Shown: positions 1 through 12,745, counted from the first letter of the stretch. The stretch is 64,000 nt of DNA from Marchantia polymorpha subsp. ruderalis (GCA_037833965.1 AP031356.1:19180501-19244500), one strand, 5' to 3'. A program made the numbers and translations. Notes: a model not told the origin generated them from the sequence alone.

Positions 1-266
1 GCACTTGTCATTCCCAGAAATACTACAGGGGTCACCCCAAAGGCACCTGCTGCAACATAACTTGAATTTACAACCAAGGCTTACACGAAGTAGCAAAACT
101 TCACTTTGGCATTCAGGGGAAAAATCCCGAAGGAGTACAATCAAGAACAAACACTCGAAGGTGTAGTGCGAGTCCGCCTGCGCACTAATTCGATGTAAGA
201 TCCCGGCTGGAGTGGATCGGCGTATTTATCAAATTTGCGATCCAAGTACTTCAGCAACGGTATCAC

Positions 267-2492
267 CTACTCAGAGAGCGCCGCCGCCGGCGCTCCAACA
301 ATTTCCTCCTCCTCCTCCTCGGTATCCCCTGCTCCCGACATTGCTTCTGTGGAGCCTCCGTCGTCATCATCCGAGTTAAGGATTTCAGTCGCCATTGATT
401 GCGTTGGCGACTGACCCGAGTGGGGCTGCACGTCGTCTACGGGTGCTGCCTGCGAAGGCACAGCTGCAGCCTCGCTGCTCTTCGCTAAAATGTCCAAGGC
501 GGTGGGCGAATGTGGCCGTGCTACATCCCCGTTGCCCGCTTGTCGGTCTTCGACCGTATCCTCTCTACCACCGACGTCCGCCGCCGAAGGCGATCGAGCG
601 GAGTGTGTCTGCGCGGGGTTTGATTGCGCATCGCGCACCAAAATTTTGTCCCGCGAACAGTCAATCCGCTCCTCCGTCAGGTCCTGCTCCCTCGATCGGT
701 CCTGCGCGAGGGCTGTGTCTGGCCTGTGCGCAAGCGCAAATGCCGGCGCCTTGTCCGCCGCAAGCGCAGCGCCGAAGGCGTCTTTCGCCGAAGGCGACAT
801 AGTCGGAGGCCGCTCGCCCGATGTCCCTTGGCCCGAAGGCCCTACCACCGAAGGCGCATCTACCGGCGGATTACCCGCCGACGGTGCGGCCTCCGCACGC
901 TGCCTGCTCACATCTCCTTGGCCCGAAGGCCCTGGCGCCGAAGGCACAAATCGCGGCGCGTTGGGCGCCGGAGGGTCTGGTCCCGAAGGCCCGTGACCCG
1001 TATGCGGATCTTCCGCCGGCTCCTTCCCCTTCCTACGTTGGAACGGGGATGAATCCTGCCTGTGCGGAGGCGGCATGCGCACAGGCGGACTGCCTCTGCT
1101 TACGCGTAGGCGTAGGTCCACTTCCACTTGGGGTCGCCTTTCCATCGAGGCACGCCTGTGCGCAGGCAGAACACCCGTCCGCAACGCACGTGGTAACTCC
1201 GGAGGCCCTTGGCTCGTAGGCTGCCTCTCGTCCGTCGAAGGTGCAGCGTGGTCCGTTGCTCCTGCAAACGTCCGCGCTCCCTCGCTCTTCTCCGGCGACG
1301 CACTTCCTTTCTCCGTGGCAATCGTCGCCGTGTCCGCGCTGCTGGCCGGTAACACAAGCCTGCGCGCCTTTTGCTTCGGCCGGCTGCACACTTTGTGCAA
1401 CGGCCGCTGTCGAATGGGAGTAGTGGGTTCTTGATGTTGCTCCTCTTCGGACTCCTCTCTCCATCGCCGCTTCCGCGGCACTCTTGCTGCGGGAGTGTTT
1501 CTTCCTTCGTCCCTCCTCCTTGGCGGAGTAGAAGTCGGCGACTCCTCTGCGTCAGTGTCGACCTCGTTCTCCCGCACATACTTCCCGGGATGGTCGACGG
1601 ACAACGGCGGAAAACGAGCAAGCTCCGCCGCGGTCAAACAATTTCGCTGCCGATAAAAATTGATTAGGAAAGGAGAGAGATGATTTAGAGTTCCCCCCTT
1701 CTCCTCAAAAGCGTGCTGTCGCATCACTCTGTGCAGGATGCTCGCCCAGTGAATTGGAGCTCCCTCGATGATGCACTCCACAAAAGAGACCTGCCACAAT
1801 GTGATGTAGCAGGCGCGGTGTGGCTGCAGTAATTGCAGCAGCGCCGTAGCCACAGTTCGGCAGAAGCGATCCTTGTAATCGCGGGTCTTGTACCCATTCT
1901 TGGTAGACCTCTCCCGTTTGAACAGCTCCACAAATTGCGCCTCGTCCTGCTTAGACACCTTGACGCTCTCACTATCAAAGAGGAGGTGCCCTGGGATGCC
2001 GGCACACCTCCCCAATGCCCGCGCGCCTTCTTGGACCGTCCACCGATCGACATGCGGCCGCAATCCGCGCGTAGGTGGTCCCTGTGGCTCTAGCCACTCG
2101 CGCACTATATCCACACAGATGTAGTTCCATCCCCATAGCAAGAAATCGAGCTTTCTTGCTATCAGCCGCTCCTCGTAAGCGCGCAGCCCGTTCTGTGGAA
2201 GTCAGAGCGGCAGCATCCGCAATCGGTTCAGTCTCGACATTGCGTTCTTGGAATTCGCCTGTTCGCTAATTCTCCCTTTGCTCTGCTCGAGCTCCTTGCT
2301 TCCTTGGCAAACTCTAATCTCACTCAATTCCAAATCACGCGCACTCACTTCTCTCTCAATCACCAAGTAATCCTCTGCGCGGCGATGTCGGGAATGCTTA
2401 GCAACTAGCAGATGGATGCGCGCAGCTCGCACTAGAAAATGGAATCGCGAATTCAAGAATGGGACGCTCTTCGTCTCCCGGTCGAAGGTCAT
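267..2492 (-). pseudogene. LTR-resident ORF, decayed copy in D
   Basis: This is a reverse-strand copy of the roughly 1035-codon LTR ORF. The ATG (complement of 2490-2492) has the same start as the intact copies, beginning MTFDR. An in-frame TGA at 2202-2204 breaks it about 97 codons in. Reading then stays open to an in-frame TAG at 267-269 that replaces the CAG codon found in intact copies, just after the acidic patch. The coiled-coil part is largely removed by the deletion near 170. The Trp-rich N-terminal domain and the disordered Pro/Arg/Ser region are recognisable. Function is unknown. Confidence 0.8.
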
Positions 2493-2900
2493 GGACGGCT
2501 CTTGCCCGTGAGGGTCGACTCAATTGATGGCCGCGCCGGCTCTACGCTAAAACGGTCTCCGCTCTCACGCCCGGCTTCACGCTCCGCCGACGCCGATTTA
2601 ACTCACACGCTCGAATTGGCGAATTTGAACTCCGCGAGCGTACTACGCCGCGGACATGGGTGCGCAGCGCCGAAGGCGGCTTTTCCGCCTTGCGCGGTAC
2701 ACTCGTTCATACCCCTCCTTAGCCAATCCTCCTCTGCCCCGGCGCTTGTCCGCACATCGGACAAAAGTTCAACTCCCGCTTGTGCGCAGGCGGACTCCTC
2801 GGCGGATTCTCCGCCGGCGCGGAACTTCACCCGCCTGTGCGCAGGCGCTCGCCTAAGCGTAGGCGAATTCCGTTCACGTCGATGCGCTGGCGCGGAAGGC

Positions 2901-2916
2901 GTTGACCGCGGTCAAC
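2901..2916. promoter_or_regulatory. 16-bp palindrome with paired W-box cores (copy D)
   Basis: The sequence GTTGACCGCGGTCAAC is a perfect palindrome with two head-to-head TTGAC cores, the core bound by plant WRKY factors. It lies in the upstream part of U3 and recurs at the same place in other LTR copies. A regulatory role is inferred, not shown. Confidence 0.35.
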
Positions 2917-3568
2917 AACCTCCCCCCCCAGACTGTCCGTTCCTTGTCTCTCCGTCGGCGCGCTCGCCGCCGCAACTCCGCCCGACCACGAGAGCATCCA
3001 TCCGTCCCGTCCGTACAATCCGTACGGTCCGTACAGATTTTACTATTCTGGCGGCTCCTTGCTCGTCCGCGCTGTTGCGCTGGCGCGGCAGGCGCCGTAC
3101 AATTTCTACCTCCGAAGGCGCATTTCTAGGGCCGAAGGCCGATTTCCCGCCGACGCCGAAGCGCCTGTGCACAGGCGGACGCCTGTGTGTAGGCGAACTT
3201 CGCGCCTACATCAAAAACCCTATTTCGCCTGTGCGCAGGCGAACTTCCTTCGTCCGCGCATAGGACAAAACTTTCTTCGCCTTTCTTGACCTAAATATGA
3301 AGGATTTCCCTACCGCCGAGGCGCAGCGCCGAAGGCGGATTTTGCGCCTTGCGCCGAAGGGATTATACCTTCAGAGCTCGCAGGGAGGGTGGTGCCCTTC
3401 CTTGACGCTGCATCCAACTCCTAGATTCTACGAGGTCCCTCGAGAATCTCTGCGATCTTCCGAATTCACTGTATTTTGATGCACCGAAGGCTATTTACAC
3501 TGCTGCCGTGGTACAGTTTTCCAAAAGTGTTTTAATTTCCTCAAAATTACCAAAAGTGGGGTACCACA

Positions 3569-3986
3569 GCAATTACACCCCGCACAGACACATTCCGCTC
3601 GATCGCCTTCGGCGGCGGACGTCGGCGGCGAAGAGGACACAGTCGACGAGCGACAGGCGGATGATGGGGATGTAGCACGGCCACATTCACCCACCGCCTT
3701 GGCCATCTTAGCGGGGAGCAGCAAAGCTGCAGGAGTGCCATCAGCGGCAGCACCCGTAGACAACTCGCAGCCCCACTCGGGTCAGTCGCCAACGCAATCA
3801 ATGGCGATCGAAATCCTTCCCTCGGATGATGACGAAGGAGGCTCCATAGAAGCAATGTCGGGATCAGGATACACAGAGGAGGAGGAGGAGGAAATTGTTG
3901 GAGCGCCGGCGGCGGCGCTCTCTGAGCAGGTAATACCTCTGCTGAGGTACTTGGATCGCAAATTCGATAAATACGCCGATCCACTC
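3569..3986 (+). repeat. 5' LTR of element C, left piece
   Basis: This piece matches the 3' LTR of C from about 54124 to 54541. It encodes the part of the LTR ORF that runs from the disordered region through the acidic patch to the start of the coiled coil. The reverse LTR D bounds it on the left and element B on the right, the latter with target duplication CACTC (3982-3986 and 22218-22222). The ORF frame is open here but the piece is only a fragment. Confidence 0.88.
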
Positions 3987-4789
3987 TGTGGTACCCCACT
4001 TTTGGTATTTTTGAGGAAATTAAAACATTTTTGGAAAACTGTACCGCGGCAGTAGTGTAAATAGCCTTCGGTGCATCAAAACAGAGTGAATTCGGAAAAT
4101 CGCAGAGATTCTCGAGGGAACTCGTAGAATCTAGGAGTAGGGTGCAACGTCACGGACGGACACCACCCTCCCTGCGAGCTCTGAAGGTATGACCCCTTCG
4201 GCGCAAGGCGCAAAATCCGCCTTCGGCGCTAGAGGAATCCTTCAGAATTGGGTCAATCCCCAAACGCCTCAACTTGTTTAGGGTCTTGTTGGAAAGAGCT
4301 TGACGCGCTGATTCCAACGAGCCCAAGAACTCCACAAACGGATTAGGACTCCGGGAGTTATGAAATCGCGAGACACTTAGCTTTACGCCTGCGCACAGGC
4401 GAGGAAAGTTTTGTCCTATGCGCGGACGAAGGCAGTTCGCCTACGCATAGGCGAAATAGGGTTTGACGTAGGCGCGAATGTCGCCTACGCACAGGCGAGG
4501 AAACCTCTGCCCAGGCGGACGAGCGAAGTTCGCCTACGCACAGGCAGTCGCCTGCGCACAGGCGCTAAGGCGTCGGCGGGAAATCCGCCTTTGGCCCTAG
4601 AAATGCGCCTTCGGAGGTAGAAATTGTACGGCGCCTGCCGCGCCAGCGCAACAGCGCGGACGGGCGAGGAACCGCCGGAGTAGTAAAATTCGTACGGACC
4701 GTACGGACGGAACGGATGGATGGGCCTTCGGTCGGACGGAGTTGCGGCGGCGAGAGCGCCGACGGAGAGACGAGAACGGGATGGAGCCT

Positions 4790-4805
4790 GTTGACCGCGG
4801 TCAAC
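4790..4805. promoter_or_regulatory. 16-bp palindrome with paired W-box cores (copy B)
   Basis: GTTGACCGCGGTCAAC is found here upstream of the LTR ORF, at the same relative place as in D, F and the C 3' LTR. It holds two inverted TTGAC cores. Regulatory use is inferred. Confidence 0.35.
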
Positions 4806-5214
4806 GCCTCCCGCGACAGCGCAGCAGCGCGGACGGAATTCGCCTGTGCGCAGGCGAGCGCCTACGCACAGGCGGGTGAAGTTCCGCGCCGGCGGAGATT
4901 CCGCCGGGGATTCTGCCTACGCACAGGCGGGAGTTTAACTTTTGTCCGATGCGCGGACGATCGCCTTAGGCGGAGGAGGATTGGCCGAGGAGCGATACGA
5001 ACAAGTGTACCGCGCAAGGCGGAAAAGACGCCTTCGGCGCTGCGCACCCATGTTCGCGGCGTAGTACGCTCGCGGAGTTCAAATTCGCCAATTCGAGCGT
5101 GTGAGTTAAATCGGCGTCGGCGGAGCGTGAAGCCGCGCGTGAGAGCGGAGACCGTTTTAGCGTAGAGCCGGCGCGGCCATCAAGTGATTCGACCCTCACG
5201 ATCAAGAGCCGACC

Positions 5215-5759
5215 ATGACCTTCGACCGGGAGACGGAGAGCGCTCCATTCTTGAATTCGCGATTTCTTTTTTTAGTGCGAGCTGCGCAAGTCCACCTGCT
5301 AGCTGCTAAGCATTCCAGACATCGCCGCGCAGAGGATTACTTGTTGATTGAGAGAGAATTGAGTACGCGCAATTTGGAATTGAGTGAGATTAGAGGTTGC
5401 AGAGGGTGCAAGGAGCTCGAGCGGAGCAGAGAGAGAATTAGCGAGCAAGCGAATTCCAAGAACGCAATGTCGAAGCTGAACCGATTGCGGATGCTGCCGC
5501 TCCGGCTTCCACAGAACGGGTTGCGCGCCTACGAGGAACGGCTGATTGCAAGAAAGCTCGATTTCTTGCTGTGGGGATGGAACTACATTTGTGTGGATAT
5601 GGTGCGCGAGTGGCTGGAGCCACAGCGACCACCTTCGCACGGATTGCGTCCGCATGTCGATCGGCGGACCGTCCAAGATTGGGCGCAGGCATTGGGGAGG
5701 TGTGCCGGCATCGAAGGGCACCTCCTCTTTGATAGTGAGAGCGTCAAGGTGTCGAAGCA
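5215..5759 (+). pseudogene. LTR-resident ORF of element B, N-terminal piece
   Basis: The ORF starts at the conserved ATG, preceded by GAGCCGACC as in every other copy. About 181 codons are open before solo LTR E interrupts the gene after the motif FDSESVKVSK. The remainder lies at 10913-12745 and is heavily damaged. This piece covers the basic N-terminus and the Trp-rich region (LLWGWNYIC). It shows that the N-terminal frame was intact when E inserted. Confidence 0.82.
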
Positions 5760-6796
5760 TGTGGCACCCCACTTTTGGTAATTTTGAGGAAATTAAAACA
5801 TTTTTGGAAAACTTTACCCTGGCAGCAATGTAAATAGCCTTCGGTGCATCAAAACAGAGTGAATTCGGAAGATTGCAGAGATTCTCGAGGAATCTCGTAG
5901 AATCTAGGAGTTGGGTGCAGCAGTAAGGAATGGCACCACCCTCCCTGCGAGCTCTGCAGTTAGGATCCCTACGGCGCAAGGCGCAAAACCCGCCTTCGGA
6001 GCTACGTCCGCGGCAGTAGGGAAATCCTTCATATTTAGGTCAACCCCCGGACGCCTTGACTTAGTTAGGGTCTCGTTGGAAAGAACTCGACGCACTGATT
6101 CCAACGAGCCCAAGAACGCCCACAATGGATAAGGACTCCGGGAGTTATGAAGGTTGTAAGATACTCAGCTCTTCGCCTGTGCACAGGCGGAGAAGTTTTG
6201 TCCTATGCGCGGACGAAGGAAGTTCGCCTGCGCACAGGCGAAGTAGGGTTTTGAGGTAGGCGCGAAGTTCACCTACGCACAGGCGTGCGCCTGTGCACAG
6301 GCGCTTCGGCGTCGGCGGGAAATCCGCCTTGGGCCCTAGATTCGAGCGCCGACGAAGAGACAAGGAACGGACAATCTGGACGGAGGCGGTCGACCGTGGT
6401 CAACGCCTTCCGCGCCAGCGCATCGCCGCGGACGGAATTCGCCTGCGCATAGGCGGGTGAAGTTCCGCGCCGGCGGAGAATCCGCCGAGGAGTCCGCCTG
6501 CGCGCAGGCGGGAGTTGAACTTTTGTCCGACATGCGGACACACGCGCCGAGGCAAAAGAGGATTGGCTGAGGAGCGGTACGAACGAGTGTACCGCGCAAG
6601 GCGGAAAATCCGCCTTCGGCGCTGCGCACCCATGTCCGCGGCGTAGTACACTCGCGGAGTTCAAATTCGCCAATTCGAGCGTGAGAGTTTAATCGGCGAC
6701 GGCGGAGCGTGAAGCCGCGCGTGAGAGCGGAGACCGTTTCAGCGTAGAGCCGGCGCGGCCATCAATTGAGTCGTCCTCCACGAGCAAGAGCCGACC

Positions 6797-9700
6797 ATGA
6801 CCTTCGACCGGGCGACGGAGAGCGTCCCATTCTTGAATTCGCGATTCCATTCTCTAGTGCGGGCTGCGCGCGTCCATCTGCTGGCTGCTGAGCATTCTCG
6901 ACATCGCCGCGCAGAGGATTTCTTGGTGATTGAGGGAGAAGTGAGTGCGCGTGCTTTGGAATTGAAAGCGATTAGAGTTTGCCGAGGAAGAAAGGAGCTC
7001 GAGCGGAGCTGAAGTAGAATGAGCGGCCGGGCGAACTCCAAGAACGCAATGACGAGACCGGGCCGATTGCGGATGCTGCCGCTCCGTCTACCATAGAACG
7101 GGCTGCGCGCTTTCGAGGAGCGCTTGATAGCAAGAAAGCTCGATTTCTTGCTATGGGGATGGAACTACATCTGTGCAGATATGGTGCGCGAGTGGCTAGA
7201 GCCACAGGGACCACCTTCGCGCGGATTGCGTCCGCATGTTGATCGGTGGACAGTCCAAGATTGGGCGCAGGCATTGGGGAGATGTGCCGGCATGCCAGGC
7301 ACCTCCTCTTCGACAGTGAGAGCGTCAAGGTGACCAAGCAGGAAGAGGCGCAATTTGTGGAGCTGTTCAAGAACGGGAGGTCTACCAAGGATGGGTACAG
7401 GACCCGTGATTACAAGGATCAATTCCGCTGGACTTTGTCCGCGGCGCTGCTGCAATTACTGCAGCCACACCGCGCCTGCTACATCACATTATGGCAGGTC
7501 TCTTTTGAGGAGTGCATCATCGAGGGGACTCCAATTCACTGGGCGAGCATCCTGCACAGGATGATGCGACAGCACGCTTTTGAGGAGAAGGGGGAAACTC
7601 TAAACCATCTCTCTCCTTTCCTCATCAATTTTTATCGACAGCGGAATTGTTTGACAGCAGCGGAGCTTGCGCGTTTTCCGCCGTTGTCCGTCGACCATCC
7701 CGGGAAGTATGTGCGGGAGAATGAGGTCGACACTTATGCAGAGGAGTCACCGACTTCTACTCCGTTGAGGAGGAGGGCCGAAGGGAGGAATACTCCTGCA
7801 GCACGAGCGCCGCGGAAGCGGCGATGGAGAGAGGAGTCCGAAGAAGAGCAGCATCAAGAACCCTATGCTCCCATTCGACCGCGGCTGTTGTACGAGTCAT
7901 ACAGCCGGCCGAAGCAGAAGGCGCGCAGGGTGGTGTTACCAGCCAACAACGCGGACACGGCGACGATTGCGACGGAGAAAGGAAGTGCGTCGCCAGAAAG
8001 GAACGAGGGAGAGCGGACGTCCGTAGGAGCAACGGACCGCACTACACCCTCGACGGACGAGAGGCCGCCTACGGGCCGAGGGCCTCTTGAGTTACCACGT
8101 GCGTTGCGGACAGGTGTTCCGTTTGCGCACAGGCGAGACTCTGCGGACGGACGAGCCTCCGCGGACAGACGACCACAAGCGGACGTGGATCTACGCCTAC
8201 GCGTGGGAAGAAGCAGTCCGCCTGTGCGCAGGTCACCTCCACACGTGCCGCCTGTGCACAGGCAGGAATCGTCCCCGTTCCAACGTAGGAAGAGGAAGGA
8301 GCCGGCGGAAGATCCGCCTACGAGACACCGGCCTTCGGGGCCAGACCCTCCGGCGCACAACGCGCCGCGATTTGCGCCTTCGGCGCCAGGGCCTTCGAGC
8401 CGAGGAGATGCGAGCAGAGAGCGTGCGGAGGCCGCACCATCGGCGGGTAATCCGCCGGTAGATGCGCCTTCGGCGGTAGGGCCGCTGGGCCAAGGGACAT
8501 CGGGCGAGCGACCCCCGGCCATGTCGCCTTTGGCGATGAACGTCCGCGGCGCTACGCCTGCGGCGGACAAGGCGCCGGCATTTGCGCCTGCGCACAGGCC
8601 AAGCACAGCCCCAGCGGACCGATCGCGGGAGAAGCAACTGACAGAGGAGCGGATTGACTGTCCGCGGGATGAAATTTCGGTGCGCGATGCGCAATCAAAC
8701 CCCGCGCAGCCACCCTCTGCTCGATCGCCTTCGGCGGCGAACGTCGGCGGCAGAGAGGATACGGTAGAAGATGAACAAGCGGGCGGCGGGGATGTAGCAC
8801 GGGCACATTCGCCTACCGCCTTAGACATTTTGGCGAAGAGCAGCGAGGCTGGAGCGGTGCCTTCGCAGGCAGCACACGTTGACGACGTGCAGCCCCACTC
8901 GGGTCAGTCGCCGATGCAATCAATGGCGACTGAAATTCTCCACTCGGATGATGACGACGGAGGCTCCACCGAAGAAATGTCGGGAGCGGGGGATACCGAG
9001 GAGGAGGAGGAGGAAATTGTTGGAGCGCCGGCGGCGGCGCTCTCTGAGCAGGTGATTCCGTTGCTAAGGTACTTGGATCGCAAAATCGATAAATACGCCG
9101 ATCCACTTCAGCCGGGATCTTACATTGAATTAGTGCGCAGGCGGACTTGCACTAAAGTCCACACCAGCAAGCTGCTAGCTAGAGTGGACCAGGAGTTGAG
9201 GGAATTGAAGGAGAAGCATGAATGCTTGTGGGGTCAGTATAACCTCAATCAGAAATTCTACAAGTACTCCGAAAAGGTGAGGGATGGGAAACTGGAAGAG
9301 CTCACCAAGGAGCAGGTGAAGGTCACGGAAGCACTGATTTCTGAGCAGACCCAGAATCGGATTTTGTCAGAGGAGCTCGTGCGACAGACGCGGTTGTTAG
9401 AGCAGTGTCAGCTCGCACGGCAGGCGGATGAGGATTTAATCCGCAGGCTACAGTTAGAGTGTGGCGAATTGAGAGCGCAGCGTGCTGAGGCCGAATCGCA
9501 ATTAGTGGTAATTGAAGAGGATCACAGGCGAGAGGCAGATCGCACGAAGGAGGAGACGGCGAGGCGTGTCGCCCACTGCCACAAGGGCTACGCCCATTGG
9601 GAAGTGGCGGCGCAGGAGAAACTCACACTATGTGAGTTTGAACTTCGCGCAGCCGGGTTGTTGACAGGCGACAGCAGGAGTCGGCGGAAGGTAGCAAAGA

Positions 9701-9873
9701 AGCTCGACGCTTTTCTGTCGAAGGCGCGGGATACCATGTCCACCCTCGAAGTGGAGGTGTCCGCGGCGTTGCAGCGGTTGGGACTACGCAGTCGAGCGGA
9801 AGACTGGCAGGGTAGGGAGTTAGTGCGCGGCAGTCCGTCGCGCAGGAGACGTAGCACAGGTTCCGCGGAGTGA
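6797..9873 (+). pseudogene. LTR-resident ORF in solo LTR E, lightly broken
   Basis: This is a nearly full-length copy of the LTR ORF. The ATG at 6797 has the conserved context. In-frame stops lie at 7010-7012 (TGA, single-base change of a GGA codon) and near 7096 (TAG in place of CAG). A one-base loss near 7296-7303 shifts the frame. From there 860 or more codons are open, ending at a TGA at 9871-9873, about a dozen codons before the usual end. Visible parts are a Trp-rich domain, a Pro/Arg/Ser-rich disordered region, the run DTEEEEEE and a long coiled coil. Function is unknown. Confidence 0.85.
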
Positions 9874-9939
9874 AGTGTAGCGTGGTTCCGTGCAGGCGTG
9901 TAGCGTAGTACAGTGTAGTGCTAGTTAGGATTTAGAAGG

Positions 9940-9946
9940 TATAAAA
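9940..9946 (+). promoter_or_regulatory. LTR TATA box (copy E)
   Basis: TATAAAA lies just downstream of the LTR ORF and is followed by the short inverted repeat CCAGGC/GCCTGG. The same arrangement recurs in the other LTR copies that keep this region. It probably sets the U3/R border about 30 bp downstream. Confidence 0.6.
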
Positions 9947-10917
9947 TAGTTCCAGGCATTTTGCCTGGGGTTCTTTCCCAAACTCAGAAGTGCAGATCAA
10001 GAATCCATTTCCTCTGCGTGTTTGTGTCCTTGAGTTCTGTCACCACGCACGAGGAGTTACAACTTAGCGTTCCACATTTTGTAGCTGAAGGCCTTCGGCC
10101 GAATGTTCAGAGCTAGCACATTGGTTAGAGACTTGAGTAGTTCGGATTTGCACTTGCGGGTGACTGCCGATGCTTAGAGCTAGTGACTAGTTAGATACTT
10201 GAGCAGTTTCGTCCCTACACCTTCGAGTGTTTCTTTCTTATTGTACTCCTTTGGGATTTTTCCCCTTAATGCCAAAGTGAAGTTTTGCTACTTCGTGTAA
10301 GCCTTGGTTGTAAATTCAGGTTACGCTGCAGCAGGTGCCTTGAGGGTAACTCCTGTAGTATTTCTGGGAATGACAAGTGCCTGAGAATTCAAACTCTTCA
10401 ATAGACTGTTGTTGTGTTACTGGAATATTTCACAGTGAGTCCTTCAGTGCGGACCTATGTTCTCTGCGCGTTTTGTGAATTGAGAGTGTTGTTCACCGCG
10501 TATGAGTGACTTCGATCCGACGTAGGCAGTCCAAACCTGGTTTCCTGCACTAGCAGCAAGCTAGTGGAAAGGTTGTAAAAGCCGGAGTTGGAAGTCACTA
10601 CCCGCAGCTTCGTTGGGTGTGCTCGCGAGAGACTTTCCCCCTGAAATCTTGAGTAGAGGTCCTAACGGATCTCTGGGTTGTGTTTCTGTAGTTTCAGGAG
10701 TGTGTGTGTGTGTGTTACGCTGCACTGTGCGACCTCCGAGTGCGCTCCGAGTGGACACTTGCAGTATTTCTGGGAGTGACAGTCGCCTGAGAATTCAAAC
10801 TCCTCAATAGTCTGTTAAACGTGACACTTTGTACCTTGTGTGTTCCTCTGTCCCTGTGGGTTCGACCTTTCTACCACTATATTGCAGTTTTAGCCTTTAG
10901 TGGGTTATTACAAAGCA

Positions 10918-12745
10918 GGACGAGGCGCAAGCCTACGAGTAGGCAGGATTCACCCCCGATACAACGTAGGAAGGGGAAGGAGCCGGCGGAAGATCCGCCT
11001 TCGGGTCAAGGGCCTTCGGGACCAGACCCTCCGGCGTATAACGCGTCGCAATTTGCGCCTTCGGCGCCAGGGCCTGCGGGTCAACGAGATGGGAGCAGGG
11101 AGCGTGCGGAGACCGCACCTTCGGCGGGTAATCCGCCGGTAGATGCGCCTTCGGCGGTAGGGCCTACGGGGCCAGGGACATCGGGCGAGCGGCCTCCGGC
11201 TATATCGCCTTCGGCGCTGCGCCTGCGGCGGACAAGGCGCCGGTAATTGCGCCTGCGCACAGGCCAGACACAGCCCTCGCGCAGGACCGATCGAGGGAGT
11301 AGGACCCTCGATCGGTAGATGCGCCTTCGGCGGTAGGGCCTACGGAGCCAGGGACATCGGGTGAGCGGCCTCCGGCTATGTCGCCTTCGGCGATAGACGC
11401 CTTCGGCGCTGCGCCGGTAATTGCGCCTGCGCACAGGCCAGACACAGCCCTCGCGCAGGACCGATCGAGGGAGTAGGACCTAACGGAGGAGCGGATTGTC
11501 TGTCCGCGGGACGAAATTTGGGAGCGCGATGCGCAATTACACCCCACGCAGGCACATTCGGCTCGATCGCCTTCGGCGGCGGACGTCGGCGGCGAAGAGT
11601 ACACAATCGACGATCGACAGGCGGAGGATGGGAATGTAGCACGGCCACATTCACCCACCGCCTTGGACATTTTAGCGGGGAACAGCGAAGCTGCAGGAGT
11701 GCCTTCGGAGGCAGCACCCATAGACGACGTGCAGCCCCACTCGGGTCAGTCGCCAATGCAATCAATGGCGACTGAAATCCTTCCCTCGGATGATGACGAC
11801 GGAGGCTCTACAGAAGCAATGTCGGGGTCAGGAGATACCGAGGAGGAGGAAATTGTTGGAGCGCCGGCGGCGGCGCTCTCTGAGCAGGTAATACCGTTGC
11901 TGAAGTACTTGGATCACAAATTTGATAAATACGCCGATCCACTCCAACCGGGATCCTACATCGAATTAGTGCATAGGCGGACTCGCACTAAAGTCCACAC
12001 CAGCAAGCTGCTAGCTAGGGTGAACCGAGAGCTGAAGGAATTGAGGAAGAAGCATGCCTGTTTGTGGGGTCAGTACAACCTTGTGCGGAAATCGCACACC
12101 CTCGACAAGATGAAGAAGGAGAAACAGGAAGAGCTCACCAGGGATGTGGTGAAGACCACGACATAATTGATTTCTGAGAAAACTCAGAATCAGATTCTGT
12201 CAGAGGAGCTTGTGCGACAGACGCGGTTGTTGGCGGAGTGTTAGCTCGCACGACAGGCGGATGAGGATTTATTCCGCAGGCTACAGTCGGAGTGCGGAGA
12301 ATTGAGAGCGCAGCGTGCGGAGGCCAAATCACAGTTGGTGGTAATTGAAGATGATCGCACGCGAGAGGCAGATCGCACGAAGGAGGAGATGGCGAGGCGT
12401 GTCGCCCACTATCTCAAGGGCTACGTCCACTGGGAAGTGGCGGCGCAGGAGAAACTCACACTGCGTGAGTTGGAGCTTCGTGCAGCCGGGTTGTTGACAG
12501 GTGACAGTAGGAGTCCGCGGAAGGTGGCGAAGAAGTTAGACTCTTTTCTGTCAAAGGCGCGGGATACCATGTCCACCCTCGAGGTGGAGGTGTCCGCGGC
12601 GTTGCAGCATTTGGGACTGCGCAGTCGAGCGGAAGACTGGCAGGGTAGGGAGTTGGTGCGCAGAAGTCCGTCGCGTAGGAGGCGAAGCACAGGTTCTGCG
12701 GAGTGTAGTGTAGCGTGGTTCCGTGCCGCGCATAGTATAGTGTAG
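10918..12745 (+). pseudogene. LTR-resident ORF of element B, C-terminal remains
   Basis: This continues the ORF that starts at 5215, after insertion E and an internal deletion. One long open stretch from 11663 to 12166 covers the acidic patch and the first part of the coiled coil and ends in an in-frame TAA. A second, in the same frame from 12302 to 12745, covers the rest of the coiled coil and ends with the family C-terminus CSVAWFRA. Several frame breaks lie upstream in the duplicated region. It is not translatable as one protein. Confidence 0.8.
11139..11480 (+). repeat. Imperfect tandem duplication within the B 5' LTR
   Basis: Two copies of a segment of about 167 bp (11139-11306 and 11315-11480) both start GTAGATGCGCC and end GAGTAGGACC. 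They differ by point changes and a small internal gap. The duplication is not seen in the other LTR copies, so it arose in this copy. Confidence 0.75.

Larger units (their letters stand above)
1..3568 (-). mobile_element. LTR copy D, reverse orientation, left end outside window
   Basis: This is a reverse-strand copy of the giant LTR. Its sense start reads TGTGGTACCCCAC when complemented from 3568. Its R/U5 part is at the left edge and runs out of the window. About 1.06 kb present in copy F (28098-29160) is missing here, with the junction near 168-172. It interrupts the 5' LTR of element C: the sequence right of it (from 3569, GCAATTACACC) continues the C LTR as seen at about 54124. The expected 5-bp duplication is GCAAT, but the left copy lies outside the window. 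No gag or pol is visible, so it may be a solo LTR or the end of a full element. Confidence 0.85.
3987..5759 (+). repeat. 5' LTR of element B, left piece
   Basis: This is the first 1.77 kb of the LTR, ending where solo LTR E is inserted. It starts with TGTGGTACCCCAC and holds the palindrome-rich upstream part of U3 and the beginning of the LTR ORF from 5215. Confidence 0.9.
5760..10912 (+). mobile_element. Solo LTR E
   Basis: This is a complete LTR of 5153 bp, from TGTGGCACCCCAC to GTGGGTTATTACA. It is flanked by the perfect target duplication AAGCA (5755-5759 and 10913-10917) and has no internal gag-pol. Such a structure is the usual product of recombination between the two LTRs of one element. 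It sits inside the LTR ORF of element B. It contains its own nearly full-length ORF copy, a TATA box at 9940 and the R/U5 region with a TG repeat. Confidence 0.93.

Noticed and set aside
3699-4055. ORF crossing from the C LTR into the start of element B
   Set aside because: It is a chance fusion created by the insertion of B at 3987; the last codons come from the B LTR end.
6180-6310. Regular-looking palindromic repeats, as in a CRISPR array
   Set aside because: The genome is a plant nuclear genome, spacing is irregular, the units vary, and they extend into coding sequence.
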